A program made the translations under genes and the position numbers. Shown piece by piece: positions 51,907 to 60,018 of a DNA stretch of 64,000 bases; position 1 is the stretch's first letter; each line of letters starts with the position of its first letter. This DNA is from Candidatus Saccharimonadota bacterium (lineage in GTDB: Bacteria > Patescibacteriota > Saccharimonadia > Saccharimonadales > Saccharimonadaceae), in contig DAICXN010000002.1 of NCBI GenBank assembly GCA_027312165.1, positions 1-64,000 of the forward strand, given 5' to 3'. The notes below the pieces were generated by a model, which did no database searches, was not told the origin of the DNA, and saw nothing but the letters and a program-made list of their open reading frames with translations.

Positions 51907-52434
51907 ATGGCCAAGTCAAGATACGTGCTCGCAGGAGGATGCTTTTGGTGCCTCGAGGCAGTATTTTTGCGCGTTAAAGGAGTTTTGTCCGTCACACCGG
52001 GGTACTCTGGAGGATCGGCCGGAACCGCTACGTACAGCTCAGTCTCAAGCGGCACGACTAAGCACGCTGAAGTAGTAAAAGTTGAATTTGACGATGAACT
52101 ACTGCCGCGCGAGGTTCTTCTTGATATCTTTTTCACGATCCATGACCCAACCAGCCTAAACCGACAAGGCGCGGACATTGGCCCGCAGTATCGTAGTGCC
52201 CTATTTTATGATAACGAAGAGCAAAAACGAGAGTTTGAGTCGGCCATATCACGAGCTCAGGCTCACTGGGACAAGCCAATCGTCACAAGACTTGAGTATC
52301 TAGATAAGTTTTACGAAGCCGAACCAGAGCATCACAATTATTTTGATAACAACCCAGCCAATCCATACTGCGCGGTTGTCATTTCACCAAAGATTAATAA
52401 GGCGAAGAACACCTATAAGGAGTACATGAAATGA
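51907..52434 (+). CDS. msrA: Methionine sulfoxide reductase MsrA
   Basis: About 175 aa. Active site AGGCFWCLEAVF (catalytic Cys12), GVLSVTPGYSGG, HAEVVKVEFD, FFTIHDPTSLNRQGADIGPQYRS, and YNNNP-type end. Repairs S-MetO in oxidised proteins. GGAGG six bases before ATG 51907; GTG two codons earlier is inside the ribosome site. Overlaps the next gene by four bases. Confidence 0.95.
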   Translation: MAKSRYVLAGGCFWCLEAVFLRVKGVLSVTPGYSGGSAGTATYSSVSSGTTKHAEVVKVEFDDELLPREVLLDIFFTIHDPTSLNRQGADIGPQYRSALFYDNEEQKREFESAISRAQAHWDKPIVTRLEYLDKFYEAEPEHHNYFDNNPANPYCAVVISPKINKAKNTYKEYMK

Positions 52435-52880
52435 AGCCTAAGATTAACGTCGTACGGGCCGTTAGCGCCACAGTTGCAAGGCGAGCTCTAAACCTCGCAG
52501 TAGTAATTGTGGGTATTATTTTGGGGCTACTTTTTGCCATCATCTGGGCCCTAGCTTATTTTGTGAGTAGCTGGTGGTGGCTGCTGCTAATTGGCTATGT
52601 GCCACTGCTACTAGCTACTGTAATCGTACTAGCAGTTGGTCGATTTTTAACCAAAAAGCTATACCCACACCAGCTGTCGGGTGAACAAAGAAGACTCTTA
52701 AACGGCTTCACCGACAAGATTCAGCGCCTGCTTGAGACGCGTGGCATCGGTTGGCCGATGTTTGCCCTATTGAACGTTAAGGATTTGCTGTTTCACCGAG
52801 ATCTACGCACTACCAAAGATCTTATATCCGACACCTCCAGCCTACGCAAAGACTTCGCCGAACTAGAAAAAAAACTCTAG
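52431..52880 (+). CDS. Membrane protein, unknown
   Basis: 149 aa; two helices close together (about 21-45 and 48-75), then a soluble end of about 75 residues with EQRRLLNGFTDKIQRLLETRG and SDTSSLRKDFAELEKKL. Translationally coupled to msrA. No family recognised. Confidence 0.65.
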   Translation: MKPKINVVRAVSATVARRALNLAVVIVGIILGLLFAIIWALAYFVSSWWWLLLIGYVPLLLATVIVLAVGRFLTKKLYPHQLSGEQRRLLNGFTDKIQRLLETRGIGWPMFALLNVKDLLFHRDLRTTKDLISDTSSLRKDFAELEKKL

Positions 52881-52891
52881 ACCCAATGGAC

Positions 52892-53506
52892 TTACTGCTC
52901 AGACCAAAGCTCGGCAAGCCGCGCAACATGACCCAGCATTGCCATCAGCACTACCTCTTGGTAAGGGCTATCGACATTCCACTTATCAAAAACAGCCACC
53001 TTTTTATCGAAGTGGTCAGGGCCCAGCGCGCTATTGGGAAACTGGTCAACGCCCATGTTAACACCAAGCCCTGCCGCAGCCATAAGGTGTGGGTGGTCAA
53101 CTCCTACGAAATGAAGACTGCAACTCTCCTTACTAAGTGGAAGGATGCCAATTTGACCACTAACCTCTACGCCTACGCCCACGACACTGTCGCACAACTC
53201 ACTGACAGTTTCTTTATTTCGCCTTACCTCACCCAAGTAGTTATAGAGGGGAGGCAGCATAAGCAGCCTGAAAGCGGTTTTGACCATTGGGTAGTTCAGT
53301 ACGTTAGCCACATCCTTATCCGATAAAGTGGTGACCTCTCCGGGGCGCGCAAGACTAACCGGATCCTCAACCCTTTCAGTCATCTCGGTTAGAGAGATTC
53401 TCTCATCACCCACCAAAAAAAGACTAGTAAGTCTGTCGTAGCTGAATCTATTTGGCCTACTTAACTTCAAATGTCGCCAGGCTAAATCACCATTTCCTAC
53501 ACTCAT
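52892..53506 (-). CDS. Unknown soluble protein
   Basis: 204 aa, no membrane part. I recognise no domain. It begins MSVGNGDLAWRHLKLSRPNR and ends LGHVARLAELWSEQ. Ribosome site GGGGGG seven to eight bases before ATG. Its strand faces the end of the membrane protein at 52880. Confidence 0.6.
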   Translation of the reverse strand: MSVGNGDLAWRHLKLSRPNRFSYDRLTSLFLVGDERISLTEMTERVEDPVSLARPGEVTTLSDKDVANVLNYPMVKTAFRLLMLPPLYNYLGEVRRNKETVSELCDSVVGVGVEVSGQIGILPLSKESCSLHFVGVDHPHLMAAAGLGVNMGVDQFPNSALGPDHFDKKVAVFDKWNVDSPYQEVVLMAMLGHVARLAELWSEQ

Positions 53507-53573
53507 CTAGCACCCCCCTGGTTAGGATTGGTCAATCGTAACAGTTGCTATAGATCTTAGTCAAGCAAAATCG

Positions 53574-55319
53574 CTATAGACCCAGCTCTTTGAGCTGGGT
53601 TGGGTCAATAGCACTAGGAGAGTTCATCATAACATCAACCCCCGAGCCGTTCTTTGGAAAAGCAATAACTTCACGAATATTTGACTCGTTCATCAACTCC
53701 ATAAACATTCGATCAACTCCGTAAGCCAAGCCAGCATGAGGCGGTGCGCCGTATTTGAAGGCACTAAGCATCGCGCCAAATTTGGCCTCTACGTATGACT
53801 TATCGTAACCCAACAGCTCAAAGACTCGATAAAGCACGTCAGGATTGTGGTTTCGAACACCACCAGAACAAATCTCGTAACCGTTCATCACCATGTCATA
53901 TTGATCGGCTACGATCGCCAGCTTTTCTTGATCGTTCGAGACATCTAGAGACTCAAGTCCACCCTTTGGCATGGAGAATGGGTTGTGCCCAAAATCAACC
54001 TTCTTGGCTGAGTCATTCCACTCATAGAATGGAAAATCAACTATCCAAGCAAGCGCTATTACGCTTGGATCCTTTAGCTCAAAGTGATCAGCGAACTCGC
54101 TACGCAGTCGGCCAAGAACCTTATTTACAACTGGACGCTTGTCTGCTCCGAAGAAGATCGTGTCTCCGTCCTCGGCGCCCATCTTTTGGCGAATACCGGC
54201 AAGCTCATCGTCGGACAAAAACTTGGCTATTGGTGATTTTGCCTCACCTGCTTCGTAAGAGACATAGGCCAGACCGCCAGCACCCTCGCTCTTGGCGATA
54301 TCAGTAAACCTATCGATTTGTTTTCGACTTAGCGAGGTGCCGCCCTTTACCAAGATAGCTTTGATCGCTTCGGCATTTTTGAACACGGCGAACTCTGTTG
54401 TAGAAAACACATCAGTTAGATCGATTAGCTCCATGCCAAATCTAAGGTCTGGCTTGTCTGAGCCGTAGCGCTCCATCGCCTCAAGATAAGGTATGCGTGG
54501 AATATCTAGTGATATCAGCTTTTTGCCAGCAAACTCAGTCGACAGCTTGATAATCAACGGGTCAAACAGCCGCCTGACCGTCTCTCCACTGTCAACAAAG
54601 CTCATCTCTGCATCCATCTGGTAGAACTCACCGTACAAGCGGTCAGCTCGCGGGTCCTCGTCGCGAAAACATGCCGCCATCTGGTAATAGCGATTTAGTC
54701 CGCCAACCATCAGGAGCTGTTTAAACTGCTGAGGCGCTTGCGGCAAGGCATAAAACTTGCCCTCGTGAAGCCTTGACGGTATCAAAAAGTCACGAGCACC
54801 CTCGGGACTGGAGCTTGCCAATATCGGTGTCGTGACTTCCGTGAAATCAGCTGATTCCATAAACTGGCGAATAATACTAAACATCTCGGCGCGTTTCTTT
54901 AGCATGTTCTGCATTTTTGGTCGACGGAGGTCGAGGTAGCGATACTTTAATCTCAACTCTTCGTTTGCCTGATGCTCACTAAACGGCTGGATCGGTAAAG
55001 TCTCGGCACGATTCAGTATCTCCAGGCTCTCAACAACCACCTCGACGTCGCCTGAAGCAATGTTTGGATTGGCTAACCCCTCACCACGTCGACTGACTAG
55101 TCCGGTAGCCTTAACCACAAACTCGTCACGGAGCTCCTCCGCCACACTAAAGGCCTGCTGGCTTTCAGGATTTATTACCAGCTGAACCAGGCCAGTATGG
55201 TCTCGTAGGTCAATAAATATTAGGCCGCCATGGTCACGTCGGGCATGGACCCAGCCAGAAACAACCACGGTCTGTTCGACCAGGTTGCTCACATTTTCAC
55301 TAAGAATTCTTTCTGTCAT
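53574..55319 (-). CDS. aspS: Aspartyl-tRNA synthetase
   Basis: 581 aa, class II. N-terminal anticodon OB fold (VVVSGWVHARRDHGGLIFIDLRD), catalytic motifs FRDEDPRADRLYGEFYQMD (motif 2) and GLAYGVDRMFMEL (motif 3), GAD insertion domain. TAAAAT (55328-55333) eight bases before ATG. No Gat amidotransferase is seen in the window, so discriminating status cannot be told. Confidence 0.97.
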   Translation of the reverse strand: MTERILSENVSNLVEQTVVVSGWVHARRDHGGLIFIDLRDHTGLVQLVINPESQQAFSVAEELRDEFVVKATGLVSRRGEGLANPNIASGDVEVVVESLEILNRAETLPIQPFSEHQANEELRLKYRYLDLRRPKMQNMLKKRAEMFSIIRQFMESADFTEVTTPILASSSPEGARDFLIPSRLHEGKFYALPQAPQQFKQLLMVGGLNRYYQMAACFRDEDPRADRLYGEFYQMDAEMSFVDSGETVRRLFDPLIIKLSTEFAGKKLISLDIPRIPYLEAMERYGSDKPDLRFGMELIDLTDVFSTTEFAVFKNAEAIKAILVKGGTSLSRKQIDRFTDIAKSEGAGGLAYVSYEAGEAKSPIAKFLSDDELAGIRQKMGAEDGDTIFFGADKRPVVNKVLGRLRSEFADHFELKDPSVIALAWIVDFPFYEWNDSAKKVDFGHNPFSMPKGGLESLDVSNDQEKLAIVADQYDMVMNGYEICSGGVRNHNPDVLYRVFELLGYDKSYVEAKFGAMLSAFKYGAPPHAGLAYGVDRMFMELMNESNIREVIAFPKNGSGVDVMMNSPSAIDPTQLKELGL

Positions 55320-55374
55320 CTTGGGCTATTTTACCAGATTTCCCCTGTTTTGAGAACAGGTGCAGCTCAGACGC

Positions 55375-55881
55375 CTACTGTGTCCATTTCCAATTCGGAT
55401 TCCAGCCGCCAGTGGCAGGATAGGAGCCGGAATAGTAACCCTGAACTACGAACGTGGTTGCATCACTGGTCCAGACTTTATCAATGGCCGTACAAGTAGC
55501 GGAGCCGCTAATTGCCACGTCCTCGATCAGGCCTCGACTGGTCTGAATAAAGCCCTTTGTTGACTTTGATCGTGCACCAAAAGCATAAATCTGATTTGCT
55601 TTATCTAAGCAGTAATAGACATTGTTCAGGCTCTGGTGGTAAGAAGCCTTAGACACGCGAAAATCTGGCATCTCACTAAGTGTCTCTGGGTAGCGACCCA
55701 ATTCTGCCCTAGTGAGCTCGAGTTGCTTGGGTATGTTAGACAGATCGCTTCGAATCGTCGAGTCATTCGCCCGATTCGACACTACGTTATATGCGACTAT
55801 GCTTATGGCGGCCAAGATACCGATGACAACTATAACAATCAACAGCTCGACAATAGTGAAGCCTCGATAGCGATTAAACAT
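55375..55881 (-). CDS. Type IV prepilin-like protein
   Basis: 168 aa. Leader MFNRYRGFTIVELLIVIVVIG, helix, and YNVVSNRANDSTIRSDL, then a head with YYCLDKANQ and GSATCTAID cysteines and a Trp-rich end. Very close to the protein at 12458 in the first 60 residues. TACAAT (55889-55894) seven bases before ATG. Confidence 0.88.
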   Translation of the reverse strand: MFNRYRGFTIVELLIVIVVIGILAAISIVAYNVVSNRANDSTIRSDLSNIPKQLELTRAELGRYPETLSEMPDFRVSKASYHQSLNNVYYCLDKANQIYAFGARSKSTKGFIQTSRGLIEDVAISGSATCTAIDKVWTSDATTFVVQGYYSGSYPATGGWNPNWKWTQ

Positions 55882-55949
55882 AAGTTCTATTGTAGATAAC
55901 GTAAGCCGATATGGCAGACCAATCCCGCCTCAAATCAATTACCCCAAAA

Positions 55950-56960
55950 TTATACGTACTTGGCTTCCTGTGGGGAATTGTTTTTTCTGGGGTTTCGCTC
56001 AGCTACCGCGCGAAGGCTAGTGTGCTGCTCAAACTCGTCATTTATCTCGTTGCCTATCATGGCTTCGAGCACGTCTTCGAGGCTAAGCAAGCCGACCGTT
56101 TCCTTAAATTCATTTATAACTATAAATAAAAGTTTCTGAGTCTTTAGGAAGGCCGCCAGCGCATCGACAAGCGCCTGGTCCTCGCGGATAAAGCAAACGT
56201 TCTTATCCATGACCTGCGACACTTTTGGAGAATTCTTGCTGCCGTCAATAGTTAGCAGGTCCCTCACATAGAGTACACCCACGACATGATCGATATCCTT
56301 TTCGATTACCGGAAACCGGCTGTGACCAGTGTTGTGAAGTTCACTAAGCGTTATTGGACCGAGCAGCTCACTATGCTCTATCGAGTCAATCATTGTCCTG
56401 GGCGTCATGATATCGCTAACCAGCCGACTCTCGAAATCAAGAGCGCTGGTAATTAGCTTATTTTCAAATTTTGATAGTATACCTTGGGAATTTTTGATAG
56501 CTGCAAGAAGCTCCGGCTTTGAATTAAATCTCAAGTCATCGTCCGAAGAGGCTAAATCACTCGGTGCCAGAAAGAGCCTAAAAAACCAAGGAGCACGGCC
56601 ACTTAGCGCCAACAGGTACTTCTCGTAATACCCGTATAGTTTGTCTGCCATCTTTTGGAGGGGTCGAAATTTAGCTGAAACTGGATAAATCAGCGCCAAA
56701 GCCAGGCTCAGCAAAATTCCAGCAACCCAGCCAAACGCAACTAGCGCAGCTGGCACAAACAACACCATCAGCACAGACACAGCAAGCCTCTTGAGTACCA
56801 GTATCGACTCTCGGGCATGCGCCCTCTCAACATCAAGGGTGCCGAGTAGCCCAGAATCTGCTCGTCTCTTCACCTCCTGAAGACTCAGCTCAAGCGACAC
56901 GGGACGAGTGGCGGCAACGATAATTAAACAAATGGCAATCACTAGACATAGAACCAGCAT
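55950..56960 (-). CDS. CNNM/CorC-type CBS-domain membrane protein
   Basis: About 336 aa from ATG 56960. CNNM (DUF21) membrane part (two or three helices, 1-20 and 55-95), then a CBS pair: FESRLVSDIMTPRTMIDSIEHSE, GHSRFPVIEKDIDHVVGVLYVRDLL, VDALAAFLKTQKLLFIVINEFKETVGLLSLEDVLEAMIG. The C-terminal transport-associated domain of CorC is missing. Mg2+/Co2+ homeostasis in the family. TACAAT six bases before ATG. Confidence 0.88.
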   Translation of the reverse strand: MLVLCLVIAICLIIVAATRPVSLELSLQEVKRRADSGLLGTLDVERAHARESILVLKRLAVSVLMVLFVPAALVAFGWVAGILLSLALALIYPVSAKFRPLQKMADKLYGYYEKYLLALSGRAPWFFRLFLAPSDLASSDDDLRFNSKPELLAAIKNSQGILSKFENKLITSALDFESRLVSDIMTPRTMIDSIEHSELLGPITLSELHNTGHSRFPVIEKDIDHVVGVLYVRDLLTIDGSKNSPKVSQVMDKNVCFIREDQALVDALAAFLKTQKLLFIVINEFKETVGLLSLEDVLEAMIGNEINDEFEQHTSLRAVAERNPRKNNSPQEAKYV

Positions 56961-57011
56961 GGTTTCATTGTACTGTATTTTAAGATATACTAGTAGCATT
57001 AAAGGAGGGAT

Positions 57012-57749
57012 ATGGATACAAAACGTTGGATAATTTTTTCTGCAATAACGCTTGCAGTTATCGCAGGAATGATATATATGTCAGTGGGCAATCGGCTCGA
57101 TGTTAGTGATATTGGCCGAGATGGATCAGCCAAGCTTCTGGCGGCTGAGGACCGCAACGGAAATATATCTGATCACGTCTATGGCGACAAGGACTCTAAG
57201 GTTGTACTTATTGAATACGGCGACTTTCAGTGTCAAGGCTGTAAGACATATGCAGCACCAGTGAAAAACCTAGTGGATAAGTATGACGGCAAGGTAGCCT
57301 TTGCCTACCGACACTTCCCACTCACCCAGATACACCCAAATGCTCGAGGGGCTGCAGCAGCAGCTGAAGCGGCTGGCATGCAGGATAAATTTTGGCAGAT
57401 GTACGAACTGCTATTTGAGAACCAGCAGGAGTGGAGCGTTGCTCAGCCTACAGAAAGAACTGAGCTATTTGCTACTTATGCCAGACAGCTGGCAATGGAC
57501 GAAGAGAAGTTCAAAACCGACCTAGCCGACCCACGTATAACTCAAAAAATTAATTTCGACGTCGCACTGGCAAGAATGAACGAAGTAACCGGGACACCAA
57601 CATTCCTGCTAAATGGTAAGTTTATCGAACTAAACCCAGCTAATGCCCAGGAGAGCGGCGAACCAAGGGGAATTGATGCCCTCGACAAAGCAATTGAGGC
57701 AGCGCTCAAGGAGGCTGGAGTAGAAGTCACACCAGCAACCGAAGAGTAA
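57012..57749 (+). CDS. DsbA-family thioredoxin-like protein
   Basis: 245 aa. N-terminal anchor (about 6-24), then DVYGDKDSKVVLIEYGDFQCQGC-type start with the CQGC active site (Cys74, Cys77), cis-Pro loop VTGTPTFLLNGK and a C-terminal tail. Exported disulfide oxidoreductase. Ribosome site AAAGGAGG eight bases before ATG; a TATACT upstream. Probably serves the Cys-rich exported proteins (the surface protein at 13549, several prepilins). Confidence 0.92.
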   Translation: MDTKRWIIFSAITLAVIAGMIYMSVGNRLDVSDIGRDGSAKLLAAEDRNGNISDHVYGDKDSKVVLIEYGDFQCQGCKTYAAPVKNLVDKYDGKVAFAYRHFPLTQIHPNARGAAAAAEAAGMQDKFWQMYELLFENQQEWSVAQPTERTELFATYARQLAMDEEKFKTDLADPRITQKINFDVALARMNEVTGTPTFLLNGKFIELNPANAQESGEPRGIDALDKAIEAALKEAGVEVTPATEE

Positions 57750-57765
57750 GACTTTTAGACAATAA

Positions 57766-57798
57766 GAAAAGCACCTCGGTGCCCTGAGGTGCTTTTTA
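57766..57798. terminator. Terminator after the DsbA-like gene
   Basis: AAAAGCACCTC-N8-GAGGTGCTTTTT: works for both converging genes. Confidence 0.88.
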
Positions 57799-57812
57799 TG
57801 TGATTGGATTTT

Positions 57813-58019
57813 CTAAATTTTTGAAAACCCATTACATACTAGTGTGCTATGTATGTTTGCCATTCGGCAGGCACCACATCCACTGCGATCTTTTTGCGTC
57901 GTGATGACACAAAGTTGATTGCTATTGGCATGTGTGTTGTACTCCTCGTACTTATATGCAGCCTCACGCATTCGACCTTTAAAATTTGCATTTTTGTTCT
58001 CATTTGGCGCGAGGCACAT
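57813..58019 (-). CDS. Small CxxC protein, 68 aa
   Basis: Starts MCLAPNENKNANFKGRMREA, ends with SGCGACRM and NGFSKI. Five Cys in total, CGAC a possible redox or zinc pair. Near-consensus promoter TTGACG-17-TACTAT, with the -10 ending five bases before ATG 58019, which supports it as a real (leaderless) gene. No family recognised. Confidence 0.6.
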   Translation of the reverse strand: MCLAPNENKNANFKGRMREAAYKYEEYNTHANSNQLCVITTQKDRSGCGACRMANIHSTLVCNGFSKI

Positions 58020-58024
58020 CAACT

Positions 58025-58053
58025 ATAGTACCAAGCCTAAGCACGGACGTCAA
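58025..58053 (-). promoter_or_regulatory. Promoter of the small CxxC gene
   Basis: Minus strand TTGACG (58048-58053), 17 bases, TACTAT (58025-58030). Confidence 0.72.
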
Positions 58054-58094
58054 GACTTTGTGCAATTTAAATTGCACTGACTGATGTATCCATA

Positions 58095-59021
58095 TTAGAA
58101 CAAGCGGTAGCGTCTTGCAATGATAAACACCAGTAGAATTAACAACAGCGATAATCCGGCAATGGCCGAATAAGCCCAGATCTCCTCCTGAAAAGGCAAC
58201 TTTATATTCATGCCATACATACCGTAGAGAACATTAGGGATGGCGAGCAGGATGGTTATCGCCGTTAAAACCTTCATTCTCTGGTTCAGCGTATTATTGG
58301 CGATGGTTGAGTAAGCATTCTGAATACTATCAATAGTCTGACCGCTAGCAGAGATTGATGCAAGCAGCTGCTGAATATGTAAAAATATATCCTCTAGGGC
58401 TTCTAGGTCACGAGCTGTAAATAGACTATGTCGATTGTCTTGGAGCTGCCTGAACACGCCCGAGACCCCCTCTAGGCTACTTCTGTATTCATTTAGTCGA
58501 TCGTCAATTGTCACAAACTCAATAAAATCAGCGTTCGTCACCTCATGCCGCCTCAATCGCTTACGGGCAAGTGCAATTTTTTCCTCTAGGGCATTTACCC
58601 GTTTTTCGTACTGCGTCACGACACTAGCGAGAACCGTTATCAGCAACGCGGCCGGTCGATCAGCACGGCCGGTCAAAAAGACACTGATATCTTTTGGCGA
58701 AAAATCAGAATGAGGGGCAATTGTGAAGAATTGATTTGCTTTAACAATCGCCAAAAGTGGCGCAGTCGCTTCCCCGTCGCTAGCCGACGATGGCACCCGA
58801 ACAAAAACGTACTTTGTCGACTCCTTAAACTCGTTGCGCGGCAACTCGTGCTTATCATAAACGTCCCGAACAATATTGGCGTCGAGCTGATACTCCTCAG
58901 CCAACTGTCCTAAATCAACCTTCTTATCGGGCACATGGATCCAAAGCCCGCTCGAAAGATACGGACGGCTCACCTGTTCAAGCGGTTCTTTAGCGGACCG
59001 ACGCTGATAGTATTCCACCAT
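58095..59021 (-). CDS. corA: CorA-type Mg2+ channel
   Basis: 308 aa. Cytoplasmic funnel (1-245) and two helices; pore motif YGMYGMNIKLPF with GMN at 270-272. Positively charged C-terminus RYRLF. TACAAT (59030-59035) eight bases before ATG. It lies behind arcC in the same direction but has its own promoter. Confidence 0.93.
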   Translation of the reverse strand: MVEYYQRRSAKEPLEQVSRPYLSSGLWIHVPDKKVDLGQLAEEYQLDANIVRDVYDKHELPRNEFKESTKYVFVRVPSSASDGEATAPLLAIVKANQFFTIAPHSDFSPKDISVFLTGRADRPAALLITVLASVVTQYEKRVNALEEKIALARKRLRRHEVTNADFIEFVTIDDRLNEYRSSLEGVSGVFRQLQDNRHSLFTARDLEALEDIFLHIQQLLASISASGQTIDSIQNAYSTIANNTLNQRMKVLTAITILLAIPNVLYGMYGMNIKLPFQEEIWAYSAIAGLSLLLILLVFIIARRYRLF

Positions 59022-59064
59022 TTGTGCTTATTGTATTGTACTAGCGCTAGTCAATCAACCAATA

Positions 59065-60018
59065 TCAGTAAGTTATCGTCGTGCCAGCGCGACCCTCCAG
59101 GGCCTCCAAAGCGCTGTCTAGCGAGGTTATGATGGCTCGACGTCCCGGTGACTTGCCAACAAATTCTCGAGCAGCCTCAACCTTTGGAAGCATTGAGCCA
59201 GCGGCAAAATGGCCCTGATCAATATAACGGCTCAGTTCGTCAGCCGTCACATAGCCAAGCGACTGCTCGTTTTCTAAACCATAATTTATCTTAACCGCAT
59301 CAACGGCCGTTAAAATCATCAACGTGTCTGCGTCAAGCAAATCAGCCAAAAGAGCGGCACCAAAATCTTTATCTATCACCGCCTCAACTCCCGATAGAGT
59401 CCCGTCATCAGCCTGAGATACGGGTATGCCACCTCCACCTGTCGAAACCACCAGAGTCCCACTTTCCACTAACTGTCGAATAGTCTCGGCCTCAACGATA
59501 CGCTGTGGTCGCGGTGACGCTACGACCCTTCGCCAGCCTCGTCCCGCGTCCTCCTTGACATTATAGCCTCGCTCAGCCGCCACTCGATCAGCCTCCTCTT
59601 GGCTGTAAAATGGCCCAATTGGCTTGGTTGGATTGGAAAAAGCTGGATCATCCCGATCAACTACTGTCTGCGTAATGATCGACACAGCCGCCTTGTTGAT
59701 ACCCTGAACCTCAAAGGCGTCATGGAAAGCTTGCTGTAGCCAAAAACCAATCAAACCTTGGCTCATTGCTCCGCTATCCTCAAGCGGCATCGTCGGCACT
59801 TCGGGAGTATTTAGCGCCTCTTGTTGTAGCACGATGTTACCAACCTGCGGGCCGTTGCCATGAACGACAGCCAAACGGTGGCCCGCCTGAATTAACGGCA
59901 GGAGCTGGCGAACCGTTTGGTCCGCCACTCGCTGCTGAGCCGAAGATGAAGCTTCGCCCTTTTTCTGCAGGGCGTTACCGCCCAAAGCTACAACTATAGT
60001 CCTGGCCTGATCGATCAT
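59065..60018 (-). CDS. arcC: Carbamate kinase
   Basis: 317 aa, amino-acid kinase fold. IVVALGGNALQKKGEASS at the N-terminus, VHGNGPQVGNIVLQQE, VSTGGGGIPV, VIDKDFGAALLADLL, and SMLPKVEAAREFV. Last step of the arginine deiminase pathway: carbamoyl phosphate + ADP gives ATP, NH3 and CO2. ATG overlaps the arcD stop (ATGA). Confidence 0.96.
   Translation of the reverse strand: MIDQARTIVVALGGNALQKKGEASSSAQQRVADQTVRQLLPLIQAGHRLAVVHGNGPQVGNIVLQQEALNTPEVPTMPLEDSGAMSQGLIGFWLQQAFHDAFEVQGINKAAVSIITQTVVDRDDPAFSNPTKPIGPFYSQEEADRVAAERGYNVKEDAGRGWRRVVASPRPQRIVEAETIRQLVESGTLVVSTGGGGIPVSQADDGTLSGVEAVIDKDFGAALLADLLDADTLMILTAVDAVKINYGLENEQSLGYVTADELSRYIDQGHFAAGSMLPKVEAAREFVGKSPGRRAIITSLDSALEALEGRAGTTITY

Noticed and set aside
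52886-53326. Plus-strand frame of 146 codons with His/Lys/Arg-rich content
   Set aside because: It is the complement of the minus-strand gene at 52892, which has a good ribosome site.
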